NCBI RefSeq assembly: GCF_005771495.1
Contig: NZ_VAUW01000011.1
Location: forward strand, 62,001-126,000
Direction of reading: 5' to 3'
DNA from: Maribacter sp. ACAM166
GTDB taxonomy: Bacteria > Bacteroidota > Bacteroidia > Flavobacteriales > Flavobacteriaceae
DNA: 64,000 nt
The notes beneath the pieces were generated by a model. That model had not been told where the DNA came from, ran no database searches, and was given only the letters and a program-made list of their open reading frames with translations. The position numbers were made by a program, and so were the translations under genes. This document shows positions 50,122 through 60,691 of the stretch, in pieces. Every line of letters begins with the position of its first letter. Position 1 is the stretch's first letter.

Positions 50122-52082
50122 TGAGAATTATTGCTTTACTACTTTTTATGGTTGTAGTACCACTTGGTGTTTACAGTCAAACTGAAAAGAACCCTGTAGT
50201 TTGGGAGCAGCAAATTAATAAAATTTCTGACACCGAATATGAATTGGTAATGCAAGCCTCAATATTTGATGGGTGGCATATGTACTCTCAATTCACATCA
50301 GAATTTGGTTCGTTGCCTAGTGAGTTCACGTATAATAGTAACGGAACAATGTATGAATTAGTTGACGGTACGATAGAAAGTGAAACTATAACAGAGTACA
50401 GTGAAATTTTTGAAGTTGAGGAAACCTATTTTAAGGATAATGCTATTTTTACTCAACGCATTAAAGTTTCAGACCCTTCAATCAATCAAATTGATGTGGA
50501 TTTGTTTTTTCAGGTTTGTAAGGAGGTTTGTATCCCAATGGATAAGAAGTTCATTTTCACCTTAGATGGCTCAGCCGCCAAGGATTTAATTACCACCGTA
50601 GATGGTAGAAGCTTAGAGCTAGGACAACAGTTACGTTTAGATTTAAAAAATAAAGAGCTGCTGACCAAAGGGTTGGAAGATATAAATGCAGCAACTAATA
50701 TTTGGGTCATATTTGGTTTAGGTTTTCTTGGTGGACTTATTGCGCTACTAACCCCTTGTGTCTTCCCTATGATACCTTTAACCGTATCATTCTTTACGAA
50801 ACAGTCAAAGAAAAAATCAACAGGAATTATAAACGCAATCCTCTATGGGTTTTTTATAATTCTCATCTACTTTTTGTTAAGTCTACCATTTCATTTGTTT
50901 GATTCGGTCGATTCTCAAATTCTCAATTCAATAGCCACCAACGTGTGGTTGAATCTTCTGTTCTTTGTGATATTTATGTTTTTTGCTTTTTCCTTTTTCG
51001 GATATTATGAGTTGACATTACCAAGCTCTTGGGCGAATAAAATGGATGCAGCTTCATCAAAAGTAGGTGGTGTTATTGGTATCTTCTTTATGGCGGTTAC
51101 TTTGGCAATAGTATCTTTTTCATGTACTGGTCCAATATTGGGTGGTCTATTAGGTGGAACAACCTTAGCTGAAGGCGAAGTTGCAACCAACCTTACCGCA
51201 GGTATGACTGGGTTCGGGGTAGCATTGGCATTACCGTTCGCACTTTTTGCATTATTCCCAGCATGGTTAAACTCCTTACCCAAATCGGGTGGATGGATGA
51301 CCACTGTAAAAGTGGTTTTAGGATTTTTGGAAATAGGTTTAGCCTTAAAATTCTTATCTAATGCAGATCTAGTAGGGCATTGGGGCATATTAAAGCGTGA
51401 AATATTCTTGGGAATATGGATTATTTTAGCAATCGCCATGACGCTTTATCTTTTCGGACTTTATAAATTTCCGCATGATAGCCCTATTAAAAAATTATCT
51501 GTCGGACGTAAACTAACCGCTTTTCTTAGCTTGGTATTCACTATTTACCTCGTATTGGGGATAACTAAAATAATGCCCTTAAAATTATTAAGTGGTTTTC
51601 CTCCACCAGAATTTTATAGCATTTTTGAACAGGAAACTGATTGCCCTTTAGGTATTGATTGCTTTAAGGATTTTGATGCCGGGTTAGCCTATGCCAAAGA
51701 AGTAAATAAGCCTATTTTACTAGATTTTACAGGCTGGGCATGTGTTAATTGTAGAAAAATGGAGGAAAATGTATGGAGTGATGCCGAAGTGTTTCCAATT
51801 ATCAAAAATAAGTACGTCTTAATTTCATTATATACCGATGACAGAGAGGAACTACCCGAATCTGAGAAATTCAATTTTCAGTTTGAAAGTGGCAGAGTAA
51901 AGCCCATCACTAATATCGCCCAAAAATGGGGAACGTTCCAAGAGATTAACTTCAATTCTATTTCTCAACCGTTTTATGTATTGTTATCACCAGATTTAGA
52001 AGTACTGAATGTTGCTATTCAAAATTCTGATATACCGACCTACAAAAATTGGTTGTTAGAAGGGCTAAGTAACAATCAATAA
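50118..52082 (+). CDS. dsbD: DsbD-like thiol:disulfide interchange protein
   Basis: This protein has 654 residues. A signal peptide (IIALLLFMVVVPLGVYSQ) precedes the periplasmic N-terminal domain with the pair CKEVC (about residues 133-137). The CcdA-like membrane domain (about 195-490) follows with eight helices, a cysteine in LTPCVFPMIPLT and another in FSCTGPILGG. The C-terminal thioredoxin domain carries GWACVNCRKME (about residue 543). It carries reducing power from cytoplasmic thioredoxin to periplasmic partners such as cytochrome c assembly proteins. Either of two adjacent ATGs (50118 and 50121) could be the start; the first overlaps tilS by 4 bases. Confidence 0.93.
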   Translation: MMRIIALLLFMVVVPLGVYSQTEKNPVVWEQQINKISDTEYELVMQASIFDGWHMYSQFTSEFGSLPSEFTYNSNGTMYELVDGTIESETITEYSEIFEVEETYFKDNAIFTQRIKVSDPSINQIDVDLFFQVCKEVCIPMDKKFIFTLDGSAAKDLITTVDGRSLELGQQLRLDLKNKELLTKGLEDINAATNIWVIFGLGFLGGLIALLTPCVFPMIPLTVSFFTKQSKKKSTGIINAILYGFFIILIYFLLSLPFHLFDSVDSQILNSIATNVWLNLLFFVIFMFFAFSFFGYYELTLPSSWANKMDAASSKVGGVIGIFFMAVTLAIVSFSCTGPILGGLLGGTTLAEGEVATNLTAGMTGFGVALALPFALFALFPAWLNSLPKSGGWMTTVKVVLGFLEIGLALKFLSNADLVGHWGILKREIFLGIWIILAIAMTLYLFGLYKFPHDSPIKKLSVGRKLTAFLSLVFTIYLVLGITKIMPLKLLSGFPPPEFYSIFEQETDCPLGIDCFKDFDAGLAYAKEVNKPILLDFTGWACVNCRKMEENVWSDAEVFPIIKNKYVLISLYTDDREELPESEKFNFQFESGRVKPITNIAQKWGTFQEINFNSISQPFYVLLSPDLEVLNVAIQNSDIPTYKNWLLEGLSNNQ

Positions 52083-52151
52083 TTAGAAGGTCTACGAAGT
52101 ATTTAATATTGAAAATAACTATAAATTAGGAGCTAATCCTCCCTAATAAAA

Positions 52152-54545
52152 ATGAGAACATTTAAAAAAACAGGAGTCTTCTTATTAGCATTTCTAGCCC
52201 TTTTACTCTTGGTGATTGGAATTTTCCTATATACGTTAACGCCCGATTATTCTGGTGAGAAAGAGCTCGTTGATTTAGAACAACAAGTAAAGGTGTATTA
52301 TGACACCTTTGGAATTCCACATATTTATGGTGAAAATGAAAAAGATGCTTTTCGGGCGTTAGGATATGTACATGCTCAAGATCGTTTATGGCAAATGGAG
52401 GTGTTACGAAGAATTGCTAGTGGCGGCCTATCTGAAATTTTTGGTGCGGATTTAGTAGAAACAGATAAGTTCTTCCTTTCTCTAGGTATAGCAGATGCTT
52501 CTAAAATTACGGTTGCTAATAACGATAAGGCAGATACAAGTACTCTTTTGGCAGAAGCTTATTTAGATGGTATCAACCAGTTTATAACTGAAGGGTCTAC
52601 ACCCATTGAATTTTATTTAACGGGTATTGACAAGGAAAAGTTCATTTTAGAAGATGTATACAATACGATAGGGTACATGGCATTTAGTTTTGCCATGGCA
52701 CATAAAACAGATCCTCTCTTAACGAGCATTAATTCAAAATTAGGTCCGGAATATTTAAAAGATTTTCATATTGGGTCTGATATAGATACAGAATGGATAA
52801 AAAATTATAATCCATCTTTAAATGATTCCATACAGAACAATCTTACCGCAGTTGTTGATAAAGCTTTGGGAGCATTAAATATTCCTTTATTTGAAGGAAG
52901 CAATAGCTGGGTCATCGCTCCAGAGAAAACAAAAAACGGAAAAGTTATTTTTGCGAATGACCCTCACATTGGTTTCGCACAGCCATCAGTTTGGTATGAA
53001 GCACATTTAGAAACCCCGACCTATTCAAAGTATGGGTATCATATAGCAGGAATACCGTTTCCATTGTTAGGGCATAATAGAGAATTGGCATATGGCCTTA
53101 CCATGTTTGAAAATGATGATGTAGATTTTTATTACGAGCAAAACAATCCAGAAAATGATAATCAATACTTAACATTGAATGGGTATGTAGATTATGAAAT
53201 TATAAATAAAACGATTAAGGTTAAAGATTCAGCTGATGTTGAATTCACGTATAAAAAATCGGTACACGGACCAATACTAAATGGTATAGCCGACCAGATT
53301 CAAGGTAATCGCCCTATAGCCATGTCTTGGATTTATACCCAAATGGATAATAGGGTTATTGATGCGTTGTTTGGATTAAGCCATGCTAATAATCTTAATG
53401 AATTTAAAGCATCGTTACCTAAAATTCATGCACCTGGTTTAAATGTTATGTATGGTGATGCTAAAGGAAATGTAGCGTGGTTTGCCACAGCGCAGCTTTA
53501 TAATATTCCAGATTCGATACATACAAAATTCATATATGAAGTAGGCGAGGGGCTTCCTGTAGAAAAGGAATTACTCGACTTTAATCAAAATCCTCAGGCA
53601 ATCAATCCTCCAAGTCATTATGTATATTCTGCGAATAACCAACCCGATTCAATAGCGGGCATGCTTTATCCTGGATATTATTTACCGGAAAATAGGGCGA
53701 AGAGAATTGTAGCCTTGTTAGAGCCTAAAAATGATTGGGATTCAGCATCTGCGAGTCAAATGATAACGGATGTAAAATCTCCGGTAAACACAACCATTAT
53801 TAACGATTTGGTTAAACTTATAGACATTTCAGTTTTGAGTAAAAACGGATTGAAAATTGTGGACCGGTTAAATCTTTGGGATGGCAATTACGACCTATCT
53901 TCAACAGAGGCAACAGTATACCATAGATGGATTTACTACTATCTAAAAAACACCTTTAAAGATGAATTGGGAGAACAATTATTTACCCAGTTTTTAGACA
54001 CTCATCTCATGAAACGATTAATTGCGCCATTGTCTAAAAACGAAAATTCGGTTTGGTGGGATGATATAACCACTGAAACTGTTACAGAAAGCATGACGTA
54101 TATTGTGAATACTTCGTTTGTTCAAGCCTTAGCATCATTGGAAAAGGATTTTGGAAATAACTGTGATAATTGGATTTGGGAAAAGGTACACACAATAGAG
54201 CATGAACACCCGATTGGACAGATTGCAGCGTTGCGTTCGTTTTTCAATGTAGGCCCTTATCCAATAGAAGGAACTAGAGAGGTTATTAATAATATGGCTT
54301 TCCCATATGATGAAACAGGATTATATAAAACAAGCTCAGGACCATCGACCCGAAGAATAATTGATTTTTCAGATGTTGAAAACAGCATTAGTATTTTGCC
54401 AACTGGACAATCTGGGAATCCTTTAAGTAAGCATTATCGAGATCAGGCTGAGATGTATAATAATGGGCAATTTCGAAAAATGATGATGAATAGTGAAGAA
54501 ATTAGGAACACAGCCAAATCTTTACTCCTATTTTCTCCTAAATAA
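52152..54545 (+). CDS. Penicillin acylase-family Ntn hydrolase
   Basis: This protein has 797 residues with an N-terminal membrane anchor or signal (VFLLAFLALLLLVIGIFLYTL). As in the family, an alpha chain and linker are followed by the new N-terminus after autocleavage: catalytic S250 in EGSNSWVIAPEKT. FANDPHIGFAQPSVWYEAHL and GHNRELAYGLTMFENDDVDF follow, and the conserved Asn/Arg region is near SANNQPDSIAG and YLPENRAKRIVALLE. It cleaves amide bonds in beta-lactams, acyl-homoserine lactones or related acyl amides in the periplasm or at its membrane. The natural substrate cannot be read from the sequence. A small hairpin (TTAGGAG with CTCCCTAA) just before the start may affect translation. 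Confidence 0.92.
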   Translation: MRTFKKTGVFLLAFLALLLLVIGIFLYTLTPDYSGEKELVDLEQQVKVYYDTFGIPHIYGENEKDAFRALGYVHAQDRLWQMEVLRRIASGGLSEIFGADLVETDKFFLSLGIADASKITVANNDKADTSTLLAEAYLDGINQFITEGSTPIEFYLTGIDKEKFILEDVYNTIGYMAFSFAMAHKTDPLLTSINSKLGPEYLKDFHIGSDIDTEWIKNYNPSLNDSIQNNLTAVVDKALGALNIPLFEGSNSWVIAPEKTKNGKVIFANDPHIGFAQPSVWYEAHLETPTYSKYGYHIAGIPFPLLGHNRELAYGLTMFENDDVDFYYEQNNPENDNQYLTLNGYVDYEIINKTIKVKDSADVEFTYKKSVHGPILNGIADQIQGNRPIAMSWIYTQMDNRVIDALFGLSHANNLNEFKASLPKIHAPGLNVMYGDAKGNVAWFATAQLYNIPDSIHTKFIYEVGEGLPVEKELLDFNQNPQAINPPSHYVYSANNQPDSIAGMLYPGYYLPENRAKRIVALLEPKNDWDSASASQMITDVKSPVNTTIINDLVKLIDISVLSKNGLKIVDRLNLWDGNYDLSSTEATVYHRWIYYYLKNTFKDELGEQLFTQFLDTHLMKRLIAPLSKNENSVWWDDITTETVTESMTYIVNTSFVQALASLEKDFGNNCDNWIWEKVHTIEHEHPIGQIAALRSFFNVGPYPIEGTREVINNMAFPYDETGLYKTSSGPSTRRIIDFSDVENSISILPTGQSGNPLSKHYRDQAEMYNNGQFRKMMMNSEEIRNTAKSLLLFSPK

Positions 54546-54691
54546 AATTTACAATTAATAATTTATCTAATTTTTGAGGGTATATCAATTACTTAGGAGT
54601 TACTGATAAATTCTTAAAATTGATTTATAAAAAGCTGATTTGTAGAACTGTGTTATGAATTTTTGCTATTTTTAAATCCATAACCACACGT

Positions 54692-55432
54692 ATGAAATCC
54701 AACAAACTAGTACTTGCACTAGTTATGACTATAATTACCTACCATTATGTGAATAGTCAAAATGTGCAAAAGAAACCTGAATTTTATAATTGGTTCGATA
54801 ATCAAATAAATAAATACAATACTTCCCTTTTTAATGGACTTGAATATATAGAGTTGTACAGGACCATTAATGAACGGCATAAGTTTTTTAAAAGCAGTGA
54901 ATTCTTAACAGGCTCAATTAACTACGATGGTCAGTTTTATGATAAGGTGCCTTTAAAATATGATTTAGACGCAGATGAACTTCTTTTTAATGTTGGGTAT
55001 AACTATCCCTACCCAACATTGATACTGTTCAAATCTAAAACACAAAGCTTTAGCCTTGGTGGAAGTGAATTTATTCAGATAAACAATACTGTTGGTGAAG
55101 CCCAAATGACTGGTTTTTATGAACTATTAATGGAAAGTAGGTCTATAATCCTCTTAAAGAAAAATAATAAGAGAAGGTTCAAAAGAATAAAAGGTAGAAC
55201 GGTGTATTACGAGTTTGATTATGAAAATAGTTATTTCATAAAGTATGAAGGTGATTTTCATAAAATAAATTCTAAAAGCGATATTATACGAATTTGGCCA
55301 GATAAGAAAGAATATATAAACGAGCACTTTAATCCTGCATTACGCAAAATCAATGAAGATAATTTTTGGACTAGTTTCTTTTCCAAATTAGCAGATACGT
55401 TCAACACCAAAAAAGAAGGAGAACAGCTATGA
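54692..55432 (+). CDS. Secreted protein of unknown function, first gene of the TonB/DUF4249 cluster
   Basis: This protein has 246 residues and a signal peptide (LVLALVMTIITYHYVNSQ). The body is rich in aromatic and charged residues: YNWFDNQINKYNTSLFNGLE, TGSINYDGQFYDKVPLKYDL, LILFKSKTQSF and RFKRIKGRTVYYEFDYENSY. It looks beta-rich. I do not recognise the family. Its stop overlaps the start of the TonB receptor gene by 4 bases (ATGA), so the two products are made in step and probably act together at the outer membrane. A plug-interacting or ligand-binding accessory role is a guess from position. Confidence 0.7.
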   Translation: MKSNKLVLALVMTIITYHYVNSQNVQKKPEFYNWFDNQINKYNTSLFNGLEYIELYRTINERHKFFKSSEFLTGSINYDGQFYDKVPLKYDLDADELLFNVGYNYPYPTLILFKSKTQSFSLGGSEFIQINNTVGEAQMTGFYELLMESRSIILLKKNNKRRFKRIKGRTVYYEFDYENSYFIKYEGDFHKINSKSDIIRIWPDKKEYINEHFNPALRKINEDNFWTSFFSKLADTFNTKKEGEQL

Positions 55433-58200
55433 GAGAATATGTACAAATGCTCCTGCTTCTTTTAAGTGTTAGTGTCTTTGGACAGGAAAATGATAAAGAA
55501 TTTAATTTTCAATTTGAAAATAAAGATGTTTTAGAACTCCTTAATGAAATTGAAGAAGAAGCTAACGTCACAGTTTATTTAGATGAAAAATGGGTGGTAG
55601 GAAAAAGCTACTCGGGTAATTTCAACAATCAAACTCTCGATGCTATTTTAGAAGAGGTTTTTAAGGAGACTAATTTGAACTTTTTTAAACTGAACGACAC
55701 CAAAATAATTTTAACCCAGAACAATATCATCTATAAAGATTTACCAGAAGGTTTCTTTGGAAAGCAAGAGGTAGATTCAATCATTGAAAACACCAATTAT
55801 ACTAGAATTTCAAGTAATCCAGTATTCTCAAATATTGAGGCTTCAAAGAAGAATTCAGTCACTAGAACCGTAAGAATTGGTAAGGAAAATTTAGCAAATA
55901 CTAAAAGTAGCTATACCATTAGTGGTTATGCTAAAACTGCAGAGCAAGGTCAACCAATTTCTAATTTATCTTTAATTCTTAACGAAAAAAATTCTGGGGC
56001 AGTCACCAATGATGACGGATTTTATGAATTAGAGGTGCCAATGGGAACAAGCATCCTTCAAACAAGTTCTATGGGTATAGAGGCAAGCACTACTAGGATT
56101 ATTGTATTTAACGATGGGGAGTTAAATTTTAACCTGAATGAGAGTGTAGAATTTTTGGATGAGGTCATTGTAGAAGCCAATGCCGCTAGGAATGTGGAAG
56201 AAGCCTTGTCCGGTAGCACTGAATTGGTGGTAGAAGAAACCAAGAATATACCCTTGGTGCTAGGAGAACGAGATGTGTTAAAAGTTGCAACGACTCTACC
56301 AGGTATTTCTACAGCTGGTGAAGGTGCAGCCGGGTTTAACGTACGTGGTGGTAGCACAGATCAAAATCTTATCTTATTAGATAATGCCGTTATTTATAAT
56401 CCTTCCCACTTTTTTGGAATTTTTCAGGCATTGAATCCTTTTACAACAAAAGACCTTAAAATTTTAAAAGGAGGTATACCTGCTGAATATGGCGGGCGTT
56501 TATCTTCTGTTTTCGATATAACATCTAAAGATGCCAACAATGAGAAATTTTCGGGTGAGGCGGCTGTAGGTCCCGTTACATCTAATGTGGCTTTGGAAAT
56601 ACCTGTAGTAAAAGATAAATCTGGACTGCTAGTTGGTGGTCGGGGAACATATTCTGGATGGATATTACGATCTCTTAAAGATGAATCACTTAATAATAGT
56701 AAAGCTTCCTTTTATGATGCAATAGCAAAGTATACCCATGTTATCAATGACAAAAATACGGTTAGGGCCATGGGATATTATAGTGATGATGCCTTCAGCA
56801 TCACCTCAGATTCGGTATATGGCTATAATAATAGATTACTTTCATTTCAATGGGATCATCAATTCAATGAAAAGAATACGGGAAGTTTAATTATGGCCAA
56901 TAGTAATTATAAATTCAATATTGGCTATGAAGGAAATTCAGATAGTAATTTTGATTTAGGTTTTGCAGTAGAAGAAACCGAGGCCAAATTTAAATTCACC
57001 TATTTGCACAATTCGGCCCATAAATTTGATTACGGCCTTTCTGCAAAATTATATAATGTAAAGCCTGGTAATTTAGAACCAAATGGAAGTAGTTCAATAG
57101 TAGATTCTAAAATGATACCTACCGAAAAAGCGGTAGAGGCAGCACTTTATGTATCAGATAATTTTAAGGTTAACGATAAACTACTGATCGATGTAGGTGT
57201 TAGGTATTCTATGTTCGCAACCCTAGGCACTGCAGATGCACGTATTTACGAGGAAAACATGACGAAAAATGACGAAACGTTGGTAGAGACTGTTTCTTAT
57301 GACAACAATGAAGTTGTAGAAACCTATGGAGGTCCAGAAGTACGGCTTTCGGCACGGTATTTCCTGGGTCCTGATTTATCCGTCAAGGCCAGTTATAATA
57401 GTACGTACCAGTATATTCATAGATTATCTAATACGACTACTATTAGTCCTATCGATACCTGGAAACTATCAGATAATAATATCAAGCCTCAAAAGGGAAG
57501 ACAAGTAGGACTCGGATTTTATAAAAATTTAGTAGGCAATCAATATGAGATTAGTTTAGAAGGGTACTATAAAGAAGCGGATAATTTATTGGATTTTAAA
57601 GTAGGTTCTGAGCTCTTACTAAATGAAACCATTGAGACGGAGACCCTACAAGGTGATGGTCAGGCATATGGTATTGAGTTTTTAATTCGTAAGAACTCTG
57701 GTAAGCTAAATGGTTGGCTAGGCTATACGTATTCACGTTCTTTTCTAAAGTTAGATAGTGAATTTGCAGAAGAACGGGTAAATAATGGAGAATTTTTCCC
57801 AACCAATTATGATAAGCCACATGACTTTAGTGCGGTTTTAAATTATAAGCTTACCAAAAGGTATAGTCTTTCGGCAAACTTATCATACCAAACTGGGCGA
57901 CCTGTTACGTATCCTGTAGCACGCTATAATTTCAATAATTCAGAGTATGTAGTCTATAGTAACCGTAATGAGTTTAGGATTCCAGATTATTACCGATTAG
58001 ATCTTGGGATTAACATAGAAGGCAACCACAAGATTAAAAAATTGGCACATAGTTTTTGGAATATATCCGTATATAATGTGCTAGGTAGAAACAACCCATA
58101 TTCAGTATTTTTTGTTACAGAAAATGGAGAATTAAAAGCTTTTCAAAGCTCTATCTTCTCAATTCCTGTGCCTACTATAACGTATAATTTTAAATTTTAA
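55429..58200 (+). CDS. TonB-dependent receptor with STN and carboxypeptidase-like N-terminal domains
   Basis: This receptor has 923 residues with a signal peptide (MLLLLLSVSVFGQ). Residues 20-105 form an STN domain (FNFQFENKDVLELLNEIEEE, TLDAILEEVFKETNLNFFKL). Residues about 160-240 form a carboxypeptidase-regulatory-like domain (ISGYAKTAEQGQPISNLSLI). A TonB-box-like VIVEANAARN leads to the plug (VLGERDVLKVATTLPGIST, GAAGFNVRGGSTDQNLILLD, LKILKGGIPAEYGGRLSSVF). The barrel ends in TITYNFKF. The STN domain usually signals to an anti-sigma factor, but no sigma/FecR pair lies in this cluster. The 16-base gap to a DUF4249 lipoprotein and the rest of the cluster suggest uptake of an unknown large or peptide-like substrate. 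Confidence 0.92.
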   Translation: MREYVQMLLLLLSVSVFGQENDKEFNFQFENKDVLELLNEIEEEANVTVYLDEKWVVGKSYSGNFNNQTLDAILEEVFKETNLNFFKLNDTKIILTQNNIIYKDLPEGFFGKQEVDSIIENTNYTRISSNPVFSNIEASKKNSVTRTVRIGKENLANTKSSYTISGYAKTAEQGQPISNLSLILNEKNSGAVTNDDGFYELEVPMGTSILQTSSMGIEASTTRIIVFNDGELNFNLNESVEFLDEVIVEANAARNVEEALSGSTELVVEETKNIPLVLGERDVLKVATTLPGISTAGEGAAGFNVRGGSTDQNLILLDNAVIYNPSHFFGIFQALNPFTTKDLKILKGGIPAEYGGRLSSVFDITSKDANNEKFSGEAAVGPVTSNVALEIPVVKDKSGLLVGGRGTYSGWILRSLKDESLNNSKASFYDAIAKYTHVINDKNTVRAMGYYSDDAFSITSDSVYGYNNRLLSFQWDHQFNEKNTGSLIMANSNYKFNIGYEGNSDSNFDLGFAVEETEAKFKFTYLHNSAHKFDYGLSAKLYNVKPGNLEPNGSSSIVDSKMIPTEKAVEAALYVSDNFKVNDKLLIDVGVRYSMFATLGTADARIYEENMTKNDETLVETVSYDNNEVVETYGGPEVRLSARYFLGPDLSVKASYNSTYQYIHRLSNTTTISPIDTWKLSDNNIKPQKGRQVGLGFYKNLVGNQYEISLEGYYKEADNLLDFKVGSELLLNETIETETLQGDGQAYGIEFLIRKNSGKLNGWLGYTYSRSFLKLDSEFAEERVNNGEFFPTNYDKPHDFSAVLNYKLTKRYSLSANLSYQTGRPVTYPVARYNFNNSEYVVYSNRNEFRIPDYYRLDLGINIEGNHKIKKLAHSFWNISVYNVLGRNNPYSVFFVTENGELKAFQSSIFSIPVPTITYNFKF

Positions 58201-58216
58201 TAACAATTAATGAGGT

Positions 58217-59428
58217 ATGAAAAGGCAAATGGGAATATACTTCTTGTTGATTTTGTTGCCCTTTTTGGTGGTTAATTGCATTGAACCTTTTGAACCAGAA
58301 GCAGTAGATTTTGAAAGTGCGTTAGTGATTGAAGCAACAATTACAGACGAAAATAAAAACCAAGAGATACTGGTTTCCAGAACTTTTGCGTTAGACACTA
58401 CTGGACTCTATGGCGAACGTGGCGCACAAGTATCGGTTACTGACACAAACGGTGACGTTTATGATTTCGTAGAAGCTAAAGAGGGTAAATATGTCTCGAG
58501 CATATCATTTGCAGCGCAAACGGGAGTAGGCTATAGTCTTTCAATTAACACAAAAGATGGCAGTACGTATTCATCTGAACAAGTTATAGCCACCCAGCCA
58601 ACCAAAATTGATAGTCTTTACACAGAAATAAACTTTAAGGATGGCGAGGTTAATGAGGGTATATTCGTCTATGTAGATAGTGTCGACCCTACAAAAAGTA
58701 ATGAATATTATCGCTATGTATATGAGGAGACCTATAAAATTATTGCTCCTTACTGGAGCCCTTTAGATGCCTATGTAATATCAAGAGTTCCTTTCGATTA
58801 TAAGGTTGGAACATTTGACAGGGAACAATATGAACGAATATGTTACAATACGGTAATCTCTAAAGATGTAATTCAGATAAAAGCATCAAATTTTATTGAT
58901 AATAGAATTAGTAAATTTTCTATTCGTTTTATTAATAGGGATAACTGGATTCTTGCCAATCGATATAGTATTCTAGTAAAACAATATGTAGAATCTAGGG
59001 CTGCTTACAACTATTATGATACTTTAAAATCTTTATCCGATTCAGAAAGTTCGTTATATCAAATACAGACGGGATTCTTGGAAGGAAATATACATTCGGT
59101 GACCTACAAAAATGAAAATGTAGTTGGGTATTTTCAAGTAAGTTCAGTTTCTGAGAAGAGAATTTTCTTTGATTATGAAGATTATTTTCCTGGCGAGGAG
59201 TCACCAGGTTATGAAAGTGAGTGCGAATTATTAACGCCTAATTTAAATGATATTGGTGGAGGTTCTTATTTAGCTACTGGAATAGATTGGGATTTATTTA
59301 CCTTTTATGAAGAAAATGGTGATAAACTTGATTCAAATCATCCTTTTGTAATGGCTTCGCCTAATTCTTGTGGAGATTGTACAGTGTTGGGTAGTAATGT
59401 AAAACCAGATTTTTGGGTAGAAGATTAA
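58217..59428 (+). CDS. DUF4249 outer-membrane lipoprotein, copy 1
   Basis: This protein has 403 residues with a lipoprotein signal (LLPFLVVNC, lipidated near residue 21) followed at once by the DUF4249 start IEPFEPEAVDFESALVIEAT. ITDENKNQEILVSRTFALDT, VSVTDTNGDVYDF and GKYVSSISFAAQTGVGYSLS form the N-terminal beta-rich part. The middle EYYRYVYEETYKIIAPYWSP is shared with copy 2. The family is known next to carboxypeptidase-like TonB receptors, where it may act like SusD-type partners, but no substrate is established. It is the tandem paralogue of the next gene (18-base gap). Confidence 0.88.
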   Translation: MKRQMGIYFLLILLPFLVVNCIEPFEPEAVDFESALVIEATITDENKNQEILVSRTFALDTTGLYGERGAQVSVTDTNGDVYDFVEAKEGKYVSSISFAAQTGVGYSLSINTKDGSTYSSEQVIATQPTKIDSLYTEINFKDGEVNEGIFVYVDSVDPTKSNEYYRYVYEETYKIIAPYWSPLDAYVISRVPFDYKVGTFDREQYERICYNTVISKDVIQIKASNFIDNRISKFSIRFINRDNWILANRYSILVKQYVESRAAYNYYDTLKSLSDSESSLYQIQTGFLEGNIHSVTYKNENVVGYFQVSSVSEKRIFFDYEDYFPGEESPGYESECELLTPNLNDIGGGSYLATGIDWDLFTFYEENGDKLDSNHPFVMASPNSCGDCTVLGSNVKPDFWVED

Positions 59429-59446
59429 GAAAATATAAAAATAAAA

Positions 59447-60679
59447 ATGAGAATGACGAGTTATTTGACAACCATAAAGCAACTAATAATGGCATTGACC
59501 ATTGGCCTTATGCTGCAAAGCTGTATTGATCCATTTGAACCAGAAGCAACAGAATTTAAAAGTGCTTTGGTAATAGAGGGTACCATTACCGATCGTGAGG
59601 AAACCCAACGTGTTATGGTTTCTAGAACATTTCCTTTAGATACTGTTTTAATGACGGGTTTAAGTTCGGCCAAGGTATCAGTTTTGGACAGTAATGGAGG
59701 TGTTTATGTATTTAGCGAAACTTCCCCGGGCGATTATCGTTCCAATACTTCTTTCGCTGCCATAGCTGGACTATCCTATAGTTTAAGAGTGGAGACTTCG
59801 GATGGAAACAGCTATACTTCAGATGAAACAGCGGTACCGGCACAAACAAATATAGATGAATTATATGCTGCTAGAGATTTTAAGGATAACGGTGCAGAAG
59901 AAGGTATGTTCATTTATGTAGATAGTTATGATTCCTCAGGGCAATCTAAGTACTACCGGTATGAATATGAAGAGACCTATAAAATAATAGCACCGTTTTG
60001 GAGTGCTGCCGATGCGTATATCGTTTCCCCATTACCCAATCCGGAAGTTGCTACAAGGGCCAGAACAAATGAGGAACGGGTTGCATATAATACAGATGCT
60101 TCAAATACTATCATACAAGAGAATACAACGGAATTTGGTGAAGATCGTGTAAATAAATTTCCGGTACGTTTCATCAATAGGGAGAATTTTATACTATCGC
60201 ATCGCTATAGTATTCTCGTAAAGCAATTTGTGCAGAATAGAGCCGCATTTTCTTATTATGAAACCTTAGAATCACTGTCAGGCACAGAAAGTCTCTTTTC
60301 GCAGAGACAGTCAGGGTTTTTAGAAGGAAATATAAAATCTGATACAAACCCTGAAGAAGATGTAGTTGGCTTTTTTCAAGTATGTACAGTTTCTGAGAAA
60401 CGGATATTTTTCAACTATACCGATTTTTTTCAAGGTGAAAGTTTACCTAAATATCCAACAGACTGTTTTTTGGTGTCTCCTCCTATAATCACTGAAACTG
60501 GCGCCTCACCATTGCTAATCGCAATAGAGCTGGAAACACTTAAATACGTAGAGGATTATGATCAAGAAACGAACCCCAAAAATTTCAGTGAATCAGGACC
60601 TTTCTTGATGGTGGCTACTCCATGTGGGGATAGTACCTTTTATGGTAGTAATTTAGTGCCTGAATTTTGGGAAGAATAA
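59447..60679 (+). CDS. DUF4249 outer-membrane lipoprotein, copy 2
   Basis: This protein has 410 residues with a lipoprotein signal (MALTIGLMLQSC) and the same head as copy 1 (IDPFEPEATEFKSALVIEGT, then VSRTFPLDT). The shared EETYKIIAPFWSAADAY region and HRYSILVKQFVQNRAAFSYY follow, and PSNGDST-like ends differ (TPCGDSTFYGSNLVPEFWEE). The two DUF4249 proteins clearly arose by tandem duplication and have since diverged, so they may bind different ligands or form a complex together. A 12-base gap leads to the MG2/plug-like gene. Confidence 0.88.
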   Translation: MRMTSYLTTIKQLIMALTIGLMLQSCIDPFEPEATEFKSALVIEGTITDREETQRVMVSRTFPLDTVLMTGLSSAKVSVLDSNGGVYVFSETSPGDYRSNTSFAAIAGLSYSLRVETSDGNSYTSDETAVPAQTNIDELYAARDFKDNGAEEGMFIYVDSYDSSGQSKYYRYEYEETYKIIAPFWSAADAYIVSPLPNPEVATRARTNEERVAYNTDASNTIIQENTTEFGEDRVNKFPVRFINRENFILSHRYSILVKQFVQNRAAFSYYETLESLSGTESLFSQRQSGFLEGNIKSDTNPEEDVVGFFQVCTVSEKRIFFNYTDFFQGESLPKYPTDCFLVSPPIITETGASPLLIAIELETLKYVEDYDQETNPKNFSESGPFLMVATPCGDSTFYGSNLVPEFWEE

Positions 60680-60691
60680 AGAGATTTAAAT

